Assembly (NCBI GenBank): GCA_903881535.1
Contig: CAIRTT010000250.1
Location: 1 to 8,750 of the forward strand
DNA: 8,750 bases
Direction of reading: 5' to 3'
Source: an uncultured Armatimonadota bacterium
Lineage (GTDB): Bacteria; Armatimonadota; Armatimonadia; Armatimonadales; Armatimonadaceae
Shown here piece after piece: positions 7,251 to 8,750 of this stretch (the first letter of the stretch is position 1; every line of letters starts with the position of its first letter). Below the pieces are notes generated by a model. It ran no database searches and was not told where the DNA came from. It saw only the letters and a list, made by a program, of their open reading frames with translations. The position numbers were made by a program, and so were the translations under genes.

Positions 7251-7266
7251 AAAAGGAAGTTTGAAT

Positions 7267-8750
7267 ATGGCAAGACGCCGTACAACTACGGATGCCGACG
7301 CAACTGTCGAATCCCCAGAATCCATTGTCGCAGACAACGGTAATCAGCCGGAATCTACTCCGGAAGCAACGCCTAAACCGCGTCGGACACGTAAGCCGAC
7401 TATAGTCGCTGATGGTGATGAAACATCTACGATCGATGCAGCAGCAGCCCCGGATGTAGCAGCAAAGCCACGCCGTACACGTGCCAAGGCTGTGGAACCT
7501 GCCGCAACAGCCGATGCAGCAGTGGTTGATGCACCACAACCAGCGGATGATGCAGCACGACCTGCGCGTGCCCGCCGCACCGCTAAGCCGGTTGCTGATG
7601 CAGCGCCGGCACTAACCGTGGTCGAACCTACCCAGGTGCCACCTGTAGTCGTCGTAACCCGGGCCCCTGAGGCTCCGGTAGACCCGAATGCTCCTCAGCG
7701 GACACGCGGTCGTCGACGTGCCATCGAAAATACCATCGTTGTAGAAGCACCTTTAGTCTCCGACACCAATGACACGGCGCCATCCGATGAAGCAGACACC
7801 GCCAGATCCCGCAACCAGCGCACGCGGCGCGGGCGTGGCCGACGTGGGCGTGGAAGCGATGTCACCACTGATGCCGCCTCGGATACCGAGGGTGCCGTCG
7901 GTGAGACGGATGAATCTGTATCTGATGATGCAGCTACTGCTGATGGCAGTGCACGCACTAACCGCTCACGAAGAGGCCGTAACCGCAGAGGCCGCACGGC
8001 CGAAACAGACGGATCAGACGCAAATACAGCCTCTGATGCAACCGAAGGCGCCGGTACCGATTCTGAAACAGACGATGATGATGGACGTGGAGATCGCCGC
8101 CGCGGCCGTGGCCTTCGCCGTACCCGTACAGTTGCTGCACCGCAGCTGATGCTGGATGGTGATAACTCATCTGATGTGTCTGATTCTGAAACGGATGAAG
8201 CTCCTGCGCGGCGTAGTCAGCGCTCAGCGAACTTGCCGCCAGCGATTCCTCTCCTGGTTCCAATTCCAGAAGAACCCCTGCCACCTGTTTTCGCACCATT
8301 GTCTACTGAGCTGCTGCAACGCTTTTCTGCGTCAAACATCAGCATGATCAATGGCCGGCCGGTGCTCCATGTAAACGGGGAAGCACGACCCGCAATCATG
8401 TTCTTTACGAACACGGAAGGCGACTTCGACCGCAATGTCGCCCAACGGCAGATTCGTTACGCCTACCAGGCGGGTGTACGTATCTTCACGATGCTGGCTC
8501 ACTTGCCATGGCGAACAGGTGCGGATGAGCGCAACTATGCGCATCTCGAAGAAATGCTGCAGTTCGTTGCTGACATCGCACCAGATGCGATGATCCTTCC
8601 GCGCTTGATCTTTTCGCCACCAAGTGGATGGGTTCGTCGTAACCCAGATGACATGGCGATTGGCGTAGATGGACCTACCGGGGATGTCTCTCTAGGATCG
8701 CAGGCCTTCTGGGCTGGCGATGCAGAGGATGCACTCCGCGCGGCCATCGA
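7267..8750 (+). CDS. Chimeric protein: arginine-rich/acidic disordered region fused to a glycoside-hydrolase-like domain (3' end outside window)
   Basis: The frame is open for 494 codons and continues past the right edge. AGGAAG (7254-7259) seven bases before the ATG supports this start. Residues 1 to about 320 are low-complexity: basic clusters such as KPRRTR (37-42 and 67-72), RTRRGRGRRGRG (185-196) and RRGRNRRGR (235-243) alternate with Ala/Asp/Glu/Thr-rich stretches, including DSETD twice (265-269, 306-310). A proline-rich linker (about 322-345) leads to a folded region from about 355: NGRPVLHVNGEARPAIMFF (362-380), YQAGVRIFTM (400-409), LPW (413-415), and LPRLIFSPPSGWVRRNPDD (444-462). 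This resembles the first strands of GH42-like clan GH-A TIM barrels, in which a substrate-site stretch like LPRL...W...NP recurs. Catalytic glutamates would lie beyond the window. There is no signal peptide or membrane segment, so a cytoplasmic location is implied. The N-terminus resembles tails of RNase E/G-type proteins. Family assignment of the barrel is from memory and moderate; function is unknown. Confidence 0.8.
   Translation, partial: MARRRTTTDADATVESPESIVADNGNQPESTPEATPKPRRTRKPTIVADGDETSTIDAAAAPDVAAKPRRTRAKAVEPAATADAAVVDAPQPADDAARPARARRTAKPVADAAPALTVVEPTQVPPVVVVTRAPEAPVDPNAPQRTRGRRRAIENTIVVEAPLVSDTNDTAPSDEADTARSRNQRTRRGRGRRGRGSDVTTDAASDTEGAVGETDESVSDDAATADGSARTNRSRRGRNRRGRTAETDGSDANTASDATEGAGTDSETDDDDGRGDRRRGRGLRRTRTVAAPQLMLDGDNSSDVSDSETDEAPARRSQRSANLPPAIPLLVPIPEEPLPPVFAPLSTELLQRFSASNISMINGRPVLHVNGEARPAIMFFTNTEGDFDRNVAQRQIRYAYQAGVRIFTMLAHLPWRTGADERNYAHLEEMLQFVADIAPDAMILPRLIFSPPSGWVRRNPDDMAIGVDGPTGDVSLGSQAFWAGDAEDALRAAI
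7273..8226 (+). repeat. Degenerate arginine-cluster repeat within the chimeric gene
   Basis: Nine basic clusters recur through the N-terminal region at residues 3-5, 39-43, 69-74, 98-107, 145-151, 180-195, 230-243, 274-287 and 315-319, roughly every 30-48 residues. They are separated by acidic or alanine-rich spacers. The early units share PRRTR; later ones become RG-rich. At DNA level the spacers reuse GATGCAGCA-like strings. The pattern implies growth by internal duplication or strong compositional selection. Confidence 0.7.

Noticed and set aside
7434..8040. GATGCAGCA strings as a tandem DNA repeat
   Set aside because: They are irregularly spaced and follow from Asp-Ala-Ala coding with preferred codons rather than from a tandem array.
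7344..8299. Long minus-strand open frames opposite the chimeric gene
   Set aside because: They are Arg/Ser/Ala-rich shadows created by the biased codon composition of the plus-strand low-complexity region, lack ribosome-binding sites and overlap each other.
8149..8346. Separate start for the glycosidase-like domain at internal ATGs
   Set aside because: Neither ATG has a Shine-Dalgarno in front, and the frame is continuous with the upstream start that does have one. Kept only as a test for the fusion finding.

Overview
This is a bacterial chromosomal segment of moderate GC content with no sign of mobile DNA, CRISPR or stable RNA genes. The phylum cannot be fixed from one window. The mix of a Gfo/Idh/MocA sugar-type oxidoreductase, a PHP metallohydrolase of the CehA/McbA type and a glycoside-hydrolase-like protein, next to housekeeping genes, would fit Armatimonadota or Chloroflexota. 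That is an impression, not a demonstration.

Layout, left to right. The window opens inside the 3' end of proB (glutamate 5-kinase, PUA domain only). A 102-base gap with a possible extended -10 promoter leads to a complete Gfo/Idh/MocA oxidoreductase. A strong GAAA-loop hairpin separates this from a PHP-family protein that appears to have lost one conserved histidine. Next comes lon, a full-length ATP-dependent protease with several substitutions in usually invariant motifs. lon converges on purH, which is on the minus strand. The 351 bases upstream of purH hold a well-formed ZTP (pfl) riboswitch controlling purH. They also hold the divergent promoter and a structured leader for the last gene. 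That gene runs off the right edge. It encodes about 330 residues of alternating arginine-rich and acidic low-complexity sequence joined in frame to the start of a glycoside-hydrolase-like TIM-barrel domain.

How the parts relate. The clearest circuit is riboswitch plus purH. ZTP/ZMP accumulates when 10-formyl-tetrahydrofolate is short, and PurH uses that cofactor to consume ZMP. The aptamer 3' end can also pair with a sequence overlapping the purH Shine-Dalgarno, which points to translational control. The Gfo/Idh, PHP and glycosidase-like genes suggest carbohydrate metabolism but do not form an obvious operon. The most unusual item is the chimeric arginine-rich/glycosidase-like protein. It has no signal peptide, and its N-terminus resembles the nucleic-acid-binding tails of RNase E/G-type proteins more than any known glycosidase.
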